From Trichosporon coremiiforme (lineage: Eukaryota; Basidiomycota; Tremellomycetes; Trichosporonales; Trichosporonaceae), in NCBI GenBank assembly GCA_039545355.1, contig BCJJ01000017.1, positions 830,764 to 894,763 on the forward strand: a stretch of DNA of 64,000 nucleotides, given 5' to 3'. Under the pieces are notes generated by a model, which was not told the origin of the DNA, made no database searches, and saw only the letters and a list, made by a program, of their open reading frames with translations. The position numbers and the translations under genes are program-made. This document shows positions 1 through 10,481 of the stretch, piece by piece; positions within the stretch are counted from its first letter, which is position 1; every line of letters begins with the position of its first letter.

Positions 1-652
1 CACCGAAGCCCCGGCCAACCACCACTGTCCGCTTGCAATGTATCAGGGCCGGGGGGCCTCGACGACCCGCATATTGAACCTGGCCATGGCCATTGATCAT
101 CGACGACTCCTGCGCTATGGGTGCATACGGTCCTGCATGGGCCGCCTGTAGTCCTGCAACGGTAGCGAGCGCCGCCAAGTCCTGAAAAGAGCGACGTCGT
201 TGCCCCGCCCGTTGAATGAACTCGCACCATTGACCAACCCGCATGCGCGCCGCTGAAGGCATGCGGCGCTCTGGCGGGCGCTCAAGGCGTCCGAGGACCC
301 CGGTGCGAAAAGTAATCCGGGAGCCGTCTGTCTATCGATAGCGTCCTAGCGAGCAGCACATGCACCGCAGATGACCATAGGACCGTCCTCCTCCGATTCG
401 GCGGCACCCATATCAGCCGATCATCCGCAATGTCCACAGGCACAGAAATTGATTCGCTGTCACTACGGGGTGGCTCAGCCATGCGAGGCACCGCATGCAC
501 CGCGGGCACCGATGCGGAGCAACAATTGCGACAGGCTAGGGCAGATGATAAAGATCTATGTTGCATGTCTATGAAGCATCACAAGGTCGTGTAGCGAGTC
601 TATACGCGAGTCTATAACAAGATTAAACTAAGTGGGAGGTTCTACATTGCGC
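1..652. other. No gene recognised at the left edge
   Basis: This stretch has only short overlapping open frames with no recognisable protein and no convincing splice sites. It lies downstream of the EF-3 family gene, whose stop codon is at 653, so it may contain that gene's 3' UTR. I see nothing else to annotate here. Confidence 0.5.
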
Positions 653-3600
653 TTAGTCCGACTCCTCCGTGTCGGGCTCGCGGACACCGCCGTACGTGAG
701 CCAGTTGAGCTTACGCAGACGGCGGCGCTCCTCCTGCGCCTTGATCTCGTTACGGGTCTTTTTCTTCTTCTTCTTGGGCTTGAGCGCCAGCTTCTGCAGA
801 CGCTTGATGTCCTCCTCCTCGTCGGCCGAATTGACCGCCGAAGGGGCAGCAGAGTTGACAGCCGATGTAGCGGCAGAAGTGACGGCGCTCGAGGCAACGT
901 CGGGTGTAGCGATGCCGGCGGGCGTGAGGGCGCCGCGGGGCGTGCCACGGGTAGAGGGCACGCGCGAGCCAGGCTGCGACGGGTTGTCGAACGCGTCGTC
1001 GGCAAGGTTCTGCTTGCCCTTGTGCGTAAGCTCTCCGTTCTCGACGTGCCAGATCTCGGGGCAGAGGGCGGAGACGAACTCCTGCGAGTGCGAGATGATG
1101 CACACGGCTCCTCCCCACTCCTTGATCGCGACAGCAAGACCACCAAGCGCCTCACGGTCCAAGAAGTTGGTAGGCTCGTCAAGGAAGAGACACTGAGGCC
1201 TGTTGAACATGGAAGCGGCAATGACGACCTTGACTTTTTGGCCACCACTTAACCCAGACATCTCGTTGTACTGCGCAATGTCACCGTCGAGACCAACAGC
1301 CTCGAGGACCTCACGGACAGCCACGGCCGAGGTGTCGCGCTGACCGGCGCCCTCACGCGAGGACTCGAGGTCATCGAACTGGGTGACGAGCTTCTGGAAG
1401 CCCTTCTCGATAAGGGTCTCGCGGGGAATCCAGGCGTTGTACTTGTGGTCGTAGCCCTTGAACTTGACCTCGTACTGGAACGACTTCTTGAGCTTCTGGC
1501 GACCGAGGAGCGACTCGATCTTGCGGAGCTCGCCGTTCTTGCCCTCGATCGGACGCTCCATCATCTCCTTGTCGGCGTCGGTGAGCTTGCGGGTAGCCTT
1601 CTCCATCATCTCACGGTCGTGGCCGTCCTGGTAACGCCACTGAATGTACTGGACAGCAGTCTTGTCCAGGTGCTCATTGATGTGGTGGAAAGCGTGCTGG
1701 GCGACGTAACCGACACGGAGAGCGGGGTGCTTGTGCACGGAGCCCTCCTGAGGCATGGTCTCACCAGTCATGAGCTTGATAAGCGTCGACTTTCCTGCAC
1801 CGTTCGGGCCGACAATACCGACACGGGACGAGAGCGAGAGCGAGCACGAGGCGTGGTTGATCGACGGGCGGGGCGCACCAGGGTAGGTGAAGGTGCAGTC
1901 AACAAGCTTCAGGATGGCACGGGTGTTGGAGCGGACACCAACAAGGTTACCGGGGGGAGGGAAGGTAAACTTGATAGAGGTGGCGGCAAGGGTGTAGTAC
2001 GACTTGGCAGCGGGGACCTTCTCGACAAACTTGGAAAGGTTGCCGGGGTAGTAGACAAGCTTCTTCTGCTCGTAGTGGATGATGTCGGTACAGACGTTGT
2101 CAAGGAAACCAGAGTCGTGCGAGACGATCATGCAGGTGATGCCCTTGAGGTTGTTGAGGTAGTCCTCGAGCCAGGCGACGGTCTGAACATCCAAGTGGTT
2201 GGTAGGCTCATCGAGGAGCAGGATGTCGGGGTTGACGAGCATGCCACGGGCAAGCTCGAGCTTCATCTTCCAACCACCAGAGAGCGAGGAGACGGGGTGG
2301 GTTTGCTTCTCATCGGTGAAGCCGACAGAGAGGAGCATGTCGGCGATGGTCTTGCGGTCAATGTGCTTGAGCTTCTCCGAGTTGCAAAGGAAGTCGATGA
2401 TGGACGACGAAGTGTCCTCACCCTGGAGAGCGTGTTCAACCATGACACACTTGAGCTCGTCCTCAGCAGGGAAGCCCTCGACCTTGCCGTCACGGATAGC
2501 CTTCATAAGAGTAGACTTTCCGGCACCGTTAGCGGCACAGATACCGTAGCGGTGGCCACGACGGAGCTTCAGGTTGGTGTGGTTCAGGAGCAGGAGACCA
2601 CCGTACGCGAGCGAGAACTGCAGATCACAGACAATCTCGGCACCGTCGTCCTCCTCTGGCTCATCAGAAGCGAACTTCTGCTTGTCGATGGCGAGGAAGG
2701 CCTTGCGGATCTCGGTGGCAGCCTCAGCGCCAGCCTCGGAGCCGAGGAGGAGCTTGCAGAAGCCGCCAACGGCCTTGCCCTCCCAGACGGAGGCGACGTA
2801 GTTGCGGGCCTCGACGAGGTCGGCGATAACGTTGGCCTCAAACTCGAGAGCACCAGCAACGATGGGGTGGCCGGGGTACGACATGGCAACGGGAACGGTG
2901 GGCTTCTCGGCGAGACCCTCGATCTTGAGGATCGGGGCGATGACGGCGAGAGCCTCGTTGACGCCAGCGATGATGTCGCGGGGAGGAAGGGGAGTGGCAG
3001 AGGCCGAGGCACCGGCACCGAGGAGAATGTCAAGGGCAGTCTGGGCGAAAGCACGGATCTCGGGGAAGGCGGCACCGGTGGCGATTTGCTCGACACCGGT
3101 AACAAGACCACCGAGGTAGCGGGCAGCAACGGTAGGGTCACGAACGAGCTTGACCAGGTTGCCGATAACGATACAGGTCATGCGCTGGGTGTCGGTGGAG
3201 CGCTCCTTGAGTGCACGGGTGAGGAGGGGGACCATGACGGCGAGGGTGGGGCCCGTGACCTCGGCAACGAACGTGGTCGACGAGAGGGTCTTGATCGTGC
3301 CCGGGACGTTGGTCGGCGAGGCCATGGCGCCGACGAGCGACGAGATGTGCTTGAGGACGTCAGGGTTGGGGAGAGTACCACAGAGGGTGGTGGCGGCCTT
3401 GGTGGCAGCAGCCGAAACCTCGGCCTTGGTGTCGTGCATGGCCTTCTCGACGATGGGGAGAACCTCACCGAGCTCGGCGGCGACAAGCTCAGTGGTGGCG
3501 GGCTTGACAATCTCCTCAATGGCCTTGCAGGCGGCAACCTTGGAGCGCCATCCCTTGCTCTCGTCGAGCTCACGGGCGAAGGCGTGAATAAGCGGGCGAG

Positions 3601-3994
3601 TGGCCTCAGGAGAGGCAGCCTTAACGAGGGCCTTCAAGGCCGAGTTGACGGCCGAGCGGACGGGCTGGCCCTTGTCCATGGACAGGGCAAGAAGCGAGTG
3701 GAGGATGGGCACAAAGACGCCCTCGATGCCGGCTCCGAGGGAGCGGCAAAGCCTCTCAACGAGAACGGGGGCGGACTCGCGCTCAAAGCCAGACTTGGAG
3801 GCCGCCCAGAGCTGGACAACCTCGACAATCTTGCCTTCCTCGATCGCATCAAGGGTTCTCGGGGCCTTCTTCAGCTCGAGAGCGATGGCATCAGCGATGC
3901 CCTTGGCGTCGGCATTGCTGGGGGCGGCGGCAAGCTTGGCAAAGTCCTCAGCGAGGGGCGTAGCCGGAAGGGGGGTGGAAGTCGCGGTGGGCAT
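653..3994 (-). CDS. NEW1: EF-3 family ABC-F ATPase, New1/Elf1-like translation factor
   Basis: Single-exon gene of 1113 aa. Residues about 1-430 are alpha-helical HEAT-type repeats. The first ABC domain has a Walker A GANGAGKST-like motif near residue 485, signature LSGGWKMKL and Walker B DILLLDEPTNHLD. The second has GPNGAGKST near 730, LSGGQKVKV and LFLDEPTNFLD near 938, with the chromodomain insertion typical of EF-3 (around FQYEVKFKGYDHKYNAWIP, near 845). The C-terminus has an Ala/Ser-rich linker, a Lys run and a basic helix ending in NWLTYGG and an acidic tail. EF-3 proteins bind the ribosome and use ATP to aid late translocation and E-site tRNA release; New1/Elf1 act in termination or ribosome recycling. 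Insertion sequence and C-terminal tail fit New1/Elf1 better than canonical EF-3, but that subclass is inference; the prion-like N-terminus of yeast New1 is absent. Start is the ATG at 3994; no introns are needed. Divergent from DUG3. Confidence 0.85.
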   Translation of the reverse strand: MPTATSTPLPATPLAEDFAKLAAAPSNADAKGIADAIALELKKAPRTLDAIEEGKIVEVVQLWAASKSGFERESAPVLVERLCRSLGAGIEGVFVPILHSLLALSMDKGQPVRSAVNSALKALVKAASPEATRPLIHAFARELDESKGWRSKVAACKAIEEIVKPATTELVAAELGEVLPIVEKAMHDTKAEVSAAATKAATTLCGTLPNPDVLKHISSLVGAMASPTNVPGTIKTLSSTTFVAEVTGPTLAVMVPLLTRALKERSTDTQRMTCIVIGNLVKLVRDPTVAARYLGGLVTGVEQIATGAAFPEIRAFAQTALDILLGAGASASATPLPPRDIIAGVNEALAVIAPILKIEGLAEKPTVPVAMSYPGHPIVAGALEFEANVIADLVEARNYVASVWEGKAVGGFCKLLLGSEAGAEAATEIRKAFLAIDKQKFASDEPEEDDGAEIVCDLQFSLAYGGLLLLNHTNLKLRRGHRYGICAANGAGKSTLMKAIRDGKVEGFPAEDELKCVMVEHALQGEDTSSSIIDFLCNSEKLKHIDRKTIADMLLSVGFTDEKQTHPVSSLSGGWKMKLELARGMLVNPDILLLDEPTNHLDVQTVAWLEDYLNNLKGITCMIVSHDSGFLDNVCTDIIHYEQKKLVYYPGNLSKFVEKVPAAKSYYTLAATSIKFTFPPPGNLVGVRSNTRAILKLVDCTFTYPGAPRPSINHASCSLSLSSRVGIVGPNGAGKSTLIKLMTGETMPQEGSVHKHPALRVGYVAQHAFHHINEHLDKTAVQYIQWRYQDGHDREMMEKATRKLTDADKEMMERPIEGKNGELRKIESLLGRQKLKKSFQYEVKFKGYDHKYNAWIPRETLIEKGFQKLVTQFDDLESSREGAGQRDTSAVAVREVLEAVGLDGDIAQYNEMSGLSGGQKVKVVIAASMFNRPQCLFLDEPTNFLDREALGGLAVAIKEWGGAVCIISHSQEFVSALCPEIWHVENGELTHKGKQNLADDAFDNPSQPGSRVPSTRGTPRGALTPAGIATPDVASSAVTSAATSAVNSAAPSAVNSADEEEDIKRLQKLALKPKKKKKKTRNEIKAQEERRRLRKLNWLTYGGVREPDTEESD

Positions 3995-4671
3995 GGCGGC
4001 AAACGCTGCGCGATTTTACAGTTCGAACGTGCTTGTGTGTTGGTGACAATAGGAGTTACAGATTAGCCAGTCGATAATCGTACACAGTGTTCGTTGGAGT
4101 ACTTTTCTTGGGTAGAGTGGTGAGTGTTTAGTCGGTGTCGCCCTCGCGGCGGAGAAGAGATGAGGTGGGAGGAGGGGAAGGAGGATGAGGGGGAAGGGAG
4201 GAAGGAGGAGTGTGAGGAAAACGATGAGCGGAATGCGGGCGAGATATTTGAGGATGGTACTATGAAACCGGTGGAGGGGGCCCGACGCGTAAAAATTAGG
4301 CCGGGGTCACGTGATGCGGGCTATGCGGGCCGTACCTTGTCTCATTCTGCACGTGGCTAGCCGGCTGAAGCGACAGGTCAGCGCCGAGATCGCGACATGC
4401 ATCACACCATTGCAGATCGCCAGTGCAGATCGAATCGACCCGCGGCTTAGGTCTGATCCGTAGCACGTCAACCATTTCCCCTTTCGACAACTCTCCAAAC
4501 ACGCACTACGCACTACTTGCATCTTCCGCATCTACTCTGCACTTCGACGACCTCTCTCGTTCATCTCTCCGACTTCTAGCAACGAACGAGAGTGACTTGG
4601 GCGACCTCCACTTTTGCCACCACATTCAGCTTCAGCAGCACACGACCAGCGGACAGTGACGAGCGGGCAAG
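3995..4671. promoter_or_regulatory. Shared divergent promoter region between the EF-3 family gene and DUG3
   Basis: This 677-bp interval separates two genes read in opposite directions, so it must hold both promoters. The right part (about 4470-4650) is CT-rich on the plus strand, a common leader feature upstream of fungal start codons. The left part carries a purine-rich run on the plus strand (about 4140-4215), which is a pyrimidine-rich leader for the minus-strand gene. No individual binding site can be named with confidence. Confidence 0.5.
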
Positions 4672-6028
4672 ATGTGTCGATTCGTGAGCTCACCGCCTCT
4701 TCGAGCTAGCTGACCCCAGATTGTGTACAAAGGCAGCGAGCCGATCCAGATGTCGCACCTGGTCACGCGGCCGCGACACAGTATCATCAACCAAGCCTTC
4801 GAGAGCAAGCTCCGCTTCCCCTCTGCGCGACCACTGAATGCGGATGGTTTCGGAATAGGCTGGTACGATCCCGTACTTGCCGGACAGCCCAGCCTCCTGC
4901 TGGCGGGAGAGGAGGACTCGACGCCGAACACTCCGCAACCGACCTCGCCCCAGATCGCGGCTACTGCTGTTGCGGACGAGCGGGTTGCTTCGGGGCAAGT
5001 CGACCCGACGCTGAGGACGGACACGCCATCCCCTCTGGACGCCGGAACCGGGGGCGTCTCAGCATGCGTCAACGGTGCTGTATCACCAGTCGCGGACGAC
5101 GAGGTGACGGAAGCAGAGCGCGTGGCCTCTGTCCGCCACCTGAGGAAGAGGGAGCGGGAAGAGGAGGACGAGCGGCCGTGTGTCTTCAAGTCGATCAGTC
5201 CGGCATGGAGCAACGCGAACCTGCTCCGTCTGGCCGAGAAGATCCGCTCTCCTCTGATCTTCGCCCATGTGCGCGCCTCGACCATGTCTGGAGCACCGAG
5301 CGAGGATAACTGCCACCCCTGGGTCTTCGACCGACTCATGTGGATGCACAACGGCGAGATCAACGAGTTCCCGCGCATCAAGCGCGCCCTTCAGGCCGCT
5401 TTGCCGGAGGAACTCTTCCTCTTCCCTGCGGGCTACACCGACGCCGAGTGGGCATTCATGGTTTTCCTCTCGCACCTGCGGGACCCGCACGCCAAGCACT
5501 TCTCGCACGCCGAGCTCCGCGACGCCATGATGAAGACGATCCGGACCATCAACGACCTCTCAAAAGAGGCGGGGATCACGGGTCCCTCGCTCATGAACTT
5601 TGTCGTTTCGGACGGCCACACGGTCATTGCGACCCGGTACATAAGCTCCAGGACGAGCGAGGCGAGTTCCCTCTTCTTCTCCTCTGGCACCAGCTTTGAC
5701 GAGTACGACCCCGGAGAAGGCATGTACCGCATGACCAAGGCGGATAAGCGCGAGCGCATCATCATGGTCGCGTCTGAGCCGCTCACGTTCGAGAGCAAGG
5801 ACTGGATCGAGGTCAAGACTAACACCATGGTCGTCATTACGCCGAATGTGAGTTGTGAATCTTTCGCGACAACTGACAGAACAGATGAACCTTCTCCAGA
5901 TCCCTATCATTGACGAGTATTGGGTCTCGCCCCAGGACCCCGCCGCGCACCACCGTGACCCCGAGTTTGCGATCCAGTCTGGCTACGGCTTGGGCTTCAA
6001 CTACAACCGCTCTGCCATTGCGGCATAA
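4672..6028 (+). CDS. DUG3: Dug3-type class II glutamine amidotransferase of glutathione degradation
   Basis: Three exons: 4672-4683, 4720-5847, 5885-6028, giving 427 aa. The first exon codes only for MCRF; after removal of Met, Cys2 is the N-terminal nucleophile of class II glutamine amidotransferases. The next residues (IVYKG, then SHLVTRPRHSIINQAF, then NADGFGIGWYD) and later FAHVRAST, NCHPW, MHNGEI, GYTDAEWAF and IMVASEPLTF match yeast Dug3 closely. Dug3 works with Dug2 in the cytosolic complex that removes the gamma-glutamyl group of glutathione. Compared with the usual family member of about 350-360 aa, this protein has an insertion of roughly 85 residues (about 60-145), acidic and Ser/Thr/Pro-rich, just before RPCVFKSISPAW. 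The introns are 36 and 37 nt with CTGAC branch sites. The two tiny introns are required: without the first, the catalytic Cys would be lost. Confidence 0.93.
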
Positions 6029-6385
6029 TCATCATTCAGCACAGCATATGCATCTTTACATCAGTACCACGGCAGCAGGCGCATTATTTAATGTATTGCA
6101 TGGTATGGCTATCAACTAACTATACCCACGCGATTGTTCTCGCTCCTTACGGAGCATTACCTCATACACAGGGGGAGGATTCTCGGTTACGTTGGGTTTC
6201 GTCTGGAGGAGAGGAGGTTGAATCTAGGGAAGAGAGGAACTATACGAGGTTGAGACAGACAACAAGACGGAGAGAACGATAGACATCCCGGAAATCCCAA
6301 ATGTGATAAGATAGTTGACAGATTAGGAGAGGGTGAGGCCCTGCTGCCCCGGAGCCTTGGGTGACGCTGCGGGGGCCAGGTCTTC

Positions 6386-9300
6386 CTACGACTTGGTTTC
6401 GACGAGCGTTTGGGGCCGGCCGTCCTGCTGCGGCCGCGGCGCGGACTCGGGCGTAGCCGTGGTAGTAGAGGGAGTAGAAGAAGGGTCGGACGAAGCCGAG
6501 GGAGGATCAGGACTAGCCTCTGGAATAGGGAGAGCAGGGAGGTTCTTCATGGTGATCTCAGGGCTGAGGCTGCCGACGGTCGTACCTTTGCTTGATTTCC
6601 GGCTGACGATCCGCTTGCCGCTGCCTGCAGACAGTGAGCTGCGGTGCGTCTTGACCTTGAGCTTGGGTGAGCCGTTCGGGGTCTGCAGCTCCGAGACGTT
6701 CTCGCCGCTGGGAGTACTGCGCTCGGTGGCGAGCCACTCGGTAACGCGGTCCTGCTGGTCGTTGACCGACATAGATTCGCGAGGCACACCGAGCTGCGTG
6801 AGCAGAGCGTCGACGAGCACTTGGCACTCGCGGACCGTGGTAGCGTTCTCGAGCATGCAGCGAAGAGGGGCGATCTCAGAGACGTGGACGTAGCCGCCAT
6901 CGATCTTGTCATCGAAGCCACTGTTCTGCGACAGTGTCGGCGAGGACTTGGGAGATTGCGTCTGTCCGGAGAGCTCGGCGACACGGTCGTGACGAGGCGG
7001 CTGCGCGGCGAGTGAAGCGAGAGACGCCGCCTTGATGGTGGCGTCGGGCGCCATGTCCGGCAAGTGTTCGTCGACAGGAGGCTCGGGGAGCTTGCGGATA
7101 GTCGTAGACTTTTCTTCTACGGGCGTCTCGAGAATCGAGCTGTTCTCAGGCGACTCAGGGATCGTGGACGTCGGCGACGGGAACTCCTGCTTGGAGAACC
7201 TGCGAGGGCTCGTCATCGCGGTCGGACTCGCGCTGTTAGGAGGACGCGGCAGTTCTCTAGACTGACGGCGCTCTCCGGGACGCTCGGGCAGGGGACGCAT
7301 AGACAGGCGAGAGCTCTGCGATGTGGCGGGGCTCGGAGCTTCAGAATGAATGGTCGAAGGAACAGCTGGCAGCTCCGGAGGCATGGGCCAGGACGCCTCC
7401 TGCATGAGCGACGGGGTGTCCGTGATCCTCGGCGAGCTCTTGATGGAAGGCGCAGTGTGAACCGAAGGCGACTTCTCGTTAGACGGCTGTGCGACGGCCG
7501 CAGGCTGCTCCTGAAGAGGCTGCTCCAGCTCCTTCGGCACCTCCACCTCGGTCTGCTCCGCTACCTCAGGCTCCTTCAGTTGCTCAACTTGGTCGGCCTT
7601 GGTCGCAACGACGGGCGACTTTGGCGGCGAAACAGTCTCCGTCTTCAGCAGGGAAGCGTCCGATCCCACAGGAGGGTTGTACTCCAGCTCTGACGCGAGT
7701 TCATCCGAGTGTTCACTCTCAAGGATCGAAGGAGGCATTCCGATGCCGAGACCTCCAAGACCCAGCCCGAGCGCCCTGGAGGACGCACTGGCCGAGTCAG
7801 TCGGGTCTTCCTCCACCTCACTGAGCCTCAGCTTGGAGGAAGAGAGGAGCGGGGACGTCAGGCCCTTGGACGAGGCAGACGTGCGCCTCTGTCGTGCGGG
7901 TTCCGTGACGTGGTGGGCCCACTTGCGCATCAATGACGGCTTGCGGAGGACTTCCTTTGCTGAGCCAGACGAGCCGGCGGGAGGCGAGGTGGGGATCGAC
8001 GATGCGGTTCCGACACTGCTCACAGACCGCTGCGAGCGCAGACTCTTAGTGCCAGACGGACCGGGGTTCGGGCCCAGGGACTGGTTTGAAGACGAGCCCG
8101 GGAAGGGCTTGGCTTTGCTCAGGTCCGAGGACGAGACCGGCTGGCGGTCGCCGCCCCAGGGCATCTTCAACAGTGCAGCAGGAGGGTCGTGGGGGTCGAC
8201 CCGATCTCTCCGGTAGGGTCCTATCCTGGCCATGAGATCCTTGAACTTGTGCTTCTTCGACTGCTCTCGCAGAGACTCCTCGCCGCTGTGCGGGGCACTG
8301 GCAGAACGCAGGGGCGGCGCCGTAGTTGAGAGGAAGTTGGCCAGGTCGCGAGACTGCTGCCGCGCCTCCATCTGCTCTGTCCGCGCGTTCCGGGCCATGC
8401 GATAGGTACCGTTCGGACCACGGTCAGACAAGCCCTCGCTGGCAGATCGAATAGGAGCTGGCGGTCGAGGCTCTGTTCCGTTGACCGACCCCCGTTTCGC
8501 TTCCTGCATCTCGGGCGAAGTGGTCAGCTGAGGGGTGGACATGAGAGCTGATACTGGTCGAGATCCCGGATCCACGACAACGGATGGGATCTGGGTCAAC
8601 TCGGACCCAGGCGATCCAACGCTCTCTGTCGTCTCTGGCGGTTCTGGCGACGCCTTGATCAATTCCATAAGCGTCGGCCCGCTGCTGGCCGTGTCCTCTT
8701 CCTCCAGCGGTTCGTCTATCGTTGCTCTTCGCGGACGAAGCTTCAAGCTGTTTGGTGACCACCCGGCGTTGCCAGCGGTCCAACTTTGTCGTCCTGCGAG
8801 CACGCGGTGGCTTGGTCGACTAGACTCTCCGGAGCTTTGCGTTGAGGCAGTGATTAATGACGACTCGCTGGACGACTGGTTGGCGTTACCACCGTCGCCG
8901 GGAAGACGGGAGAAGGACGTCGCGGACGGGGACGTCAACGTGTTCTGTACCTTGTCAGCAAAACGCACGCCCCTGGTAACTATCGCAACAACTCACATCC
9001 AGTGTGCTGAAACGGGACGGTGTCAGACTGACGCGCATGGTTTCACCACTGCGGAGGAAGGCCTCGAAGTCCGCATCAGCAGCACTGGGCGTAACGTCCG
9101 TCACCGAGTCCTCCTTTGTGTGTCCATGGCCGATCGGGAAGCTGGGGATGCCGAGGATGCTCGTTGCTCGCTTGTGGTTGTTCTTGGTGCCCTTGGCGAC
9201 GTTCCGCAGGTTCTTGTAAAAGTTCTCGCTAACTGGTCGGGACCCGTCCTTGCCCACCGCAGCAGGGTCCTCGACAGCCTGCGATCCGAGAGAGCTCTTG

Positions 9301-10481
9301 GATCCCATCTCCACATCGGCGGTCCCCGGTTTCTGAGGGACGGTTGATTGGCTCACTGTGCGCGACTTCTTTCCCCCAGGGTGCCGCTTCGATGGTGTCC
9401 GTGCGATGATCTCTTCGATCTCTGTTCGAACTGAGGGTCAGCGAACATTCGGCGCCCGACTTCATTGTTGCAGAGACACTCACTCTTCATCCGCCTGAAG
9501 AAGAAGTACAGGCAGTCGTCCTCGCACAGCGCCGTGTACAGGTGCTGCACGTCGGCCGCCATCACCGCCGAGTCTCGCCCTACGACTTGCGCGATCTTCT
9601 GCAGGAGATGTTCGGAGATGTGCCTGTACGGGTGTCAGTAGCTTGTTCATTGCCGCCCACACTGCTCCTCTGCTGTGCGCACAGGCCGTGTTTAGGACGC
9701 ATGGAAGGGTTGAGCGCGAAATCTACTCACTCGACCATGGCCGTGAGCCACAGAGCTGCAGGGGTCACTGTCTCCTCTGCAATGTCGCCACCGGCCTCCG
9801 CCCAAGCCTCGATGATGCGTAGCTCTTCCCTGTGGTCTGGTGGGGTTGGTGCGAAAGACTGCGGGCAAGGTCAGCGACAGCTCCTGCACGTCACAGGGTG
9901 AAGGGAACTCACAGACAACATGGCGACCTTGAGGCGCATGAGCTGGTTCGCTTCTGCCAGGGGGAACTCGATCCCAGCAGACTCCATGGCCCCGACCATT
10001 CCTCGGCCGTTGCCGTCAGGAGGGAAGCCCGACTGTCCCCGCTGGGCGGTGGGGTGCCCTTCATACCATGACCTCAGCTCGAGCTCAGCCTCGCCGACGA
10101 CAGCACGACCTAGGGGCCCAAGCGACGCCTGTTGGGCTGGAGATTCGGGTGTGGGCAAAGAACCGAGAGCGCCCTGGACGCCGCGATATCGAAAGTGCTC
10201 GGGATTGAGTGACTTGGCCGTTGTCACGGTCGCAATGATGAGCTCGTCGAGAAACGCATTGACGATTTGCAGCGTCTGGGGCTGCACCGTTGTCGGTCGG
10301 AGGTCAGACAAAAGGGACGTGGCGGAGGACTCTGATACAATAGGGAATGCTGTTTGTTAGCAGTGACTCAGAAGAGTCCCGCAACGGTGTGCTCGACGCG
10401 GCGCGGGCCGCTGGGTCTGCGGGCGACTGATTGCCAACCAGCACCGTTGTCGCGACGATGCCGCTGCAACTCACTGGACAT
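6386..10481 (-). CDS. Large conserved-looking protein of unknown function, 1234 aa
   Basis: Six exons by my model: 10475-10481, 9913-10349, 9731-9858, 9484-9623, 8997-9430 and 6386-8944 (the last acceptor could also be 6 nt earlier). All phases join in frame to 1234 aa. The first coding exon is just 7 nt (ATGTCCA) followed by a 125-nt intron. Residues 1 to about 250 are predicted helical and well ordered, with segments IVNAFLDELIIATV, GEAELELRSWYEG, EELRIIEAWAEAGG, LTAMVEHISEHLLQKI and DVQHLYTALCEDD. The remaining 900 residues are Ser/Pro-rich and probably disordered, with one more structured segment near the C-terminus (YVHVSEIAPLRCMLENA to VTEWLATE). I do not recognise the family; the N-terminal helices could be a histone-fold-like or similar module, but this is only an impression. 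The upstream leader (10,482 to about 11,040) is pyrimidine-rich on the coding strand, as expected for a 5' UTR. Function is not assigned. Confidence 0.75.

Noticed and set aside
1445..4066. Plus-strand open frame of 873 codons opposite the EF-3 family gene
   Set aside because: It is the mirror of a highly codon-biased gene: strong bias against some codons removes stops on the other strand. The product is full of Leu/Val/Gly/Glu/Asp with no motif, while the minus strand has complete ABC and HEAT features.
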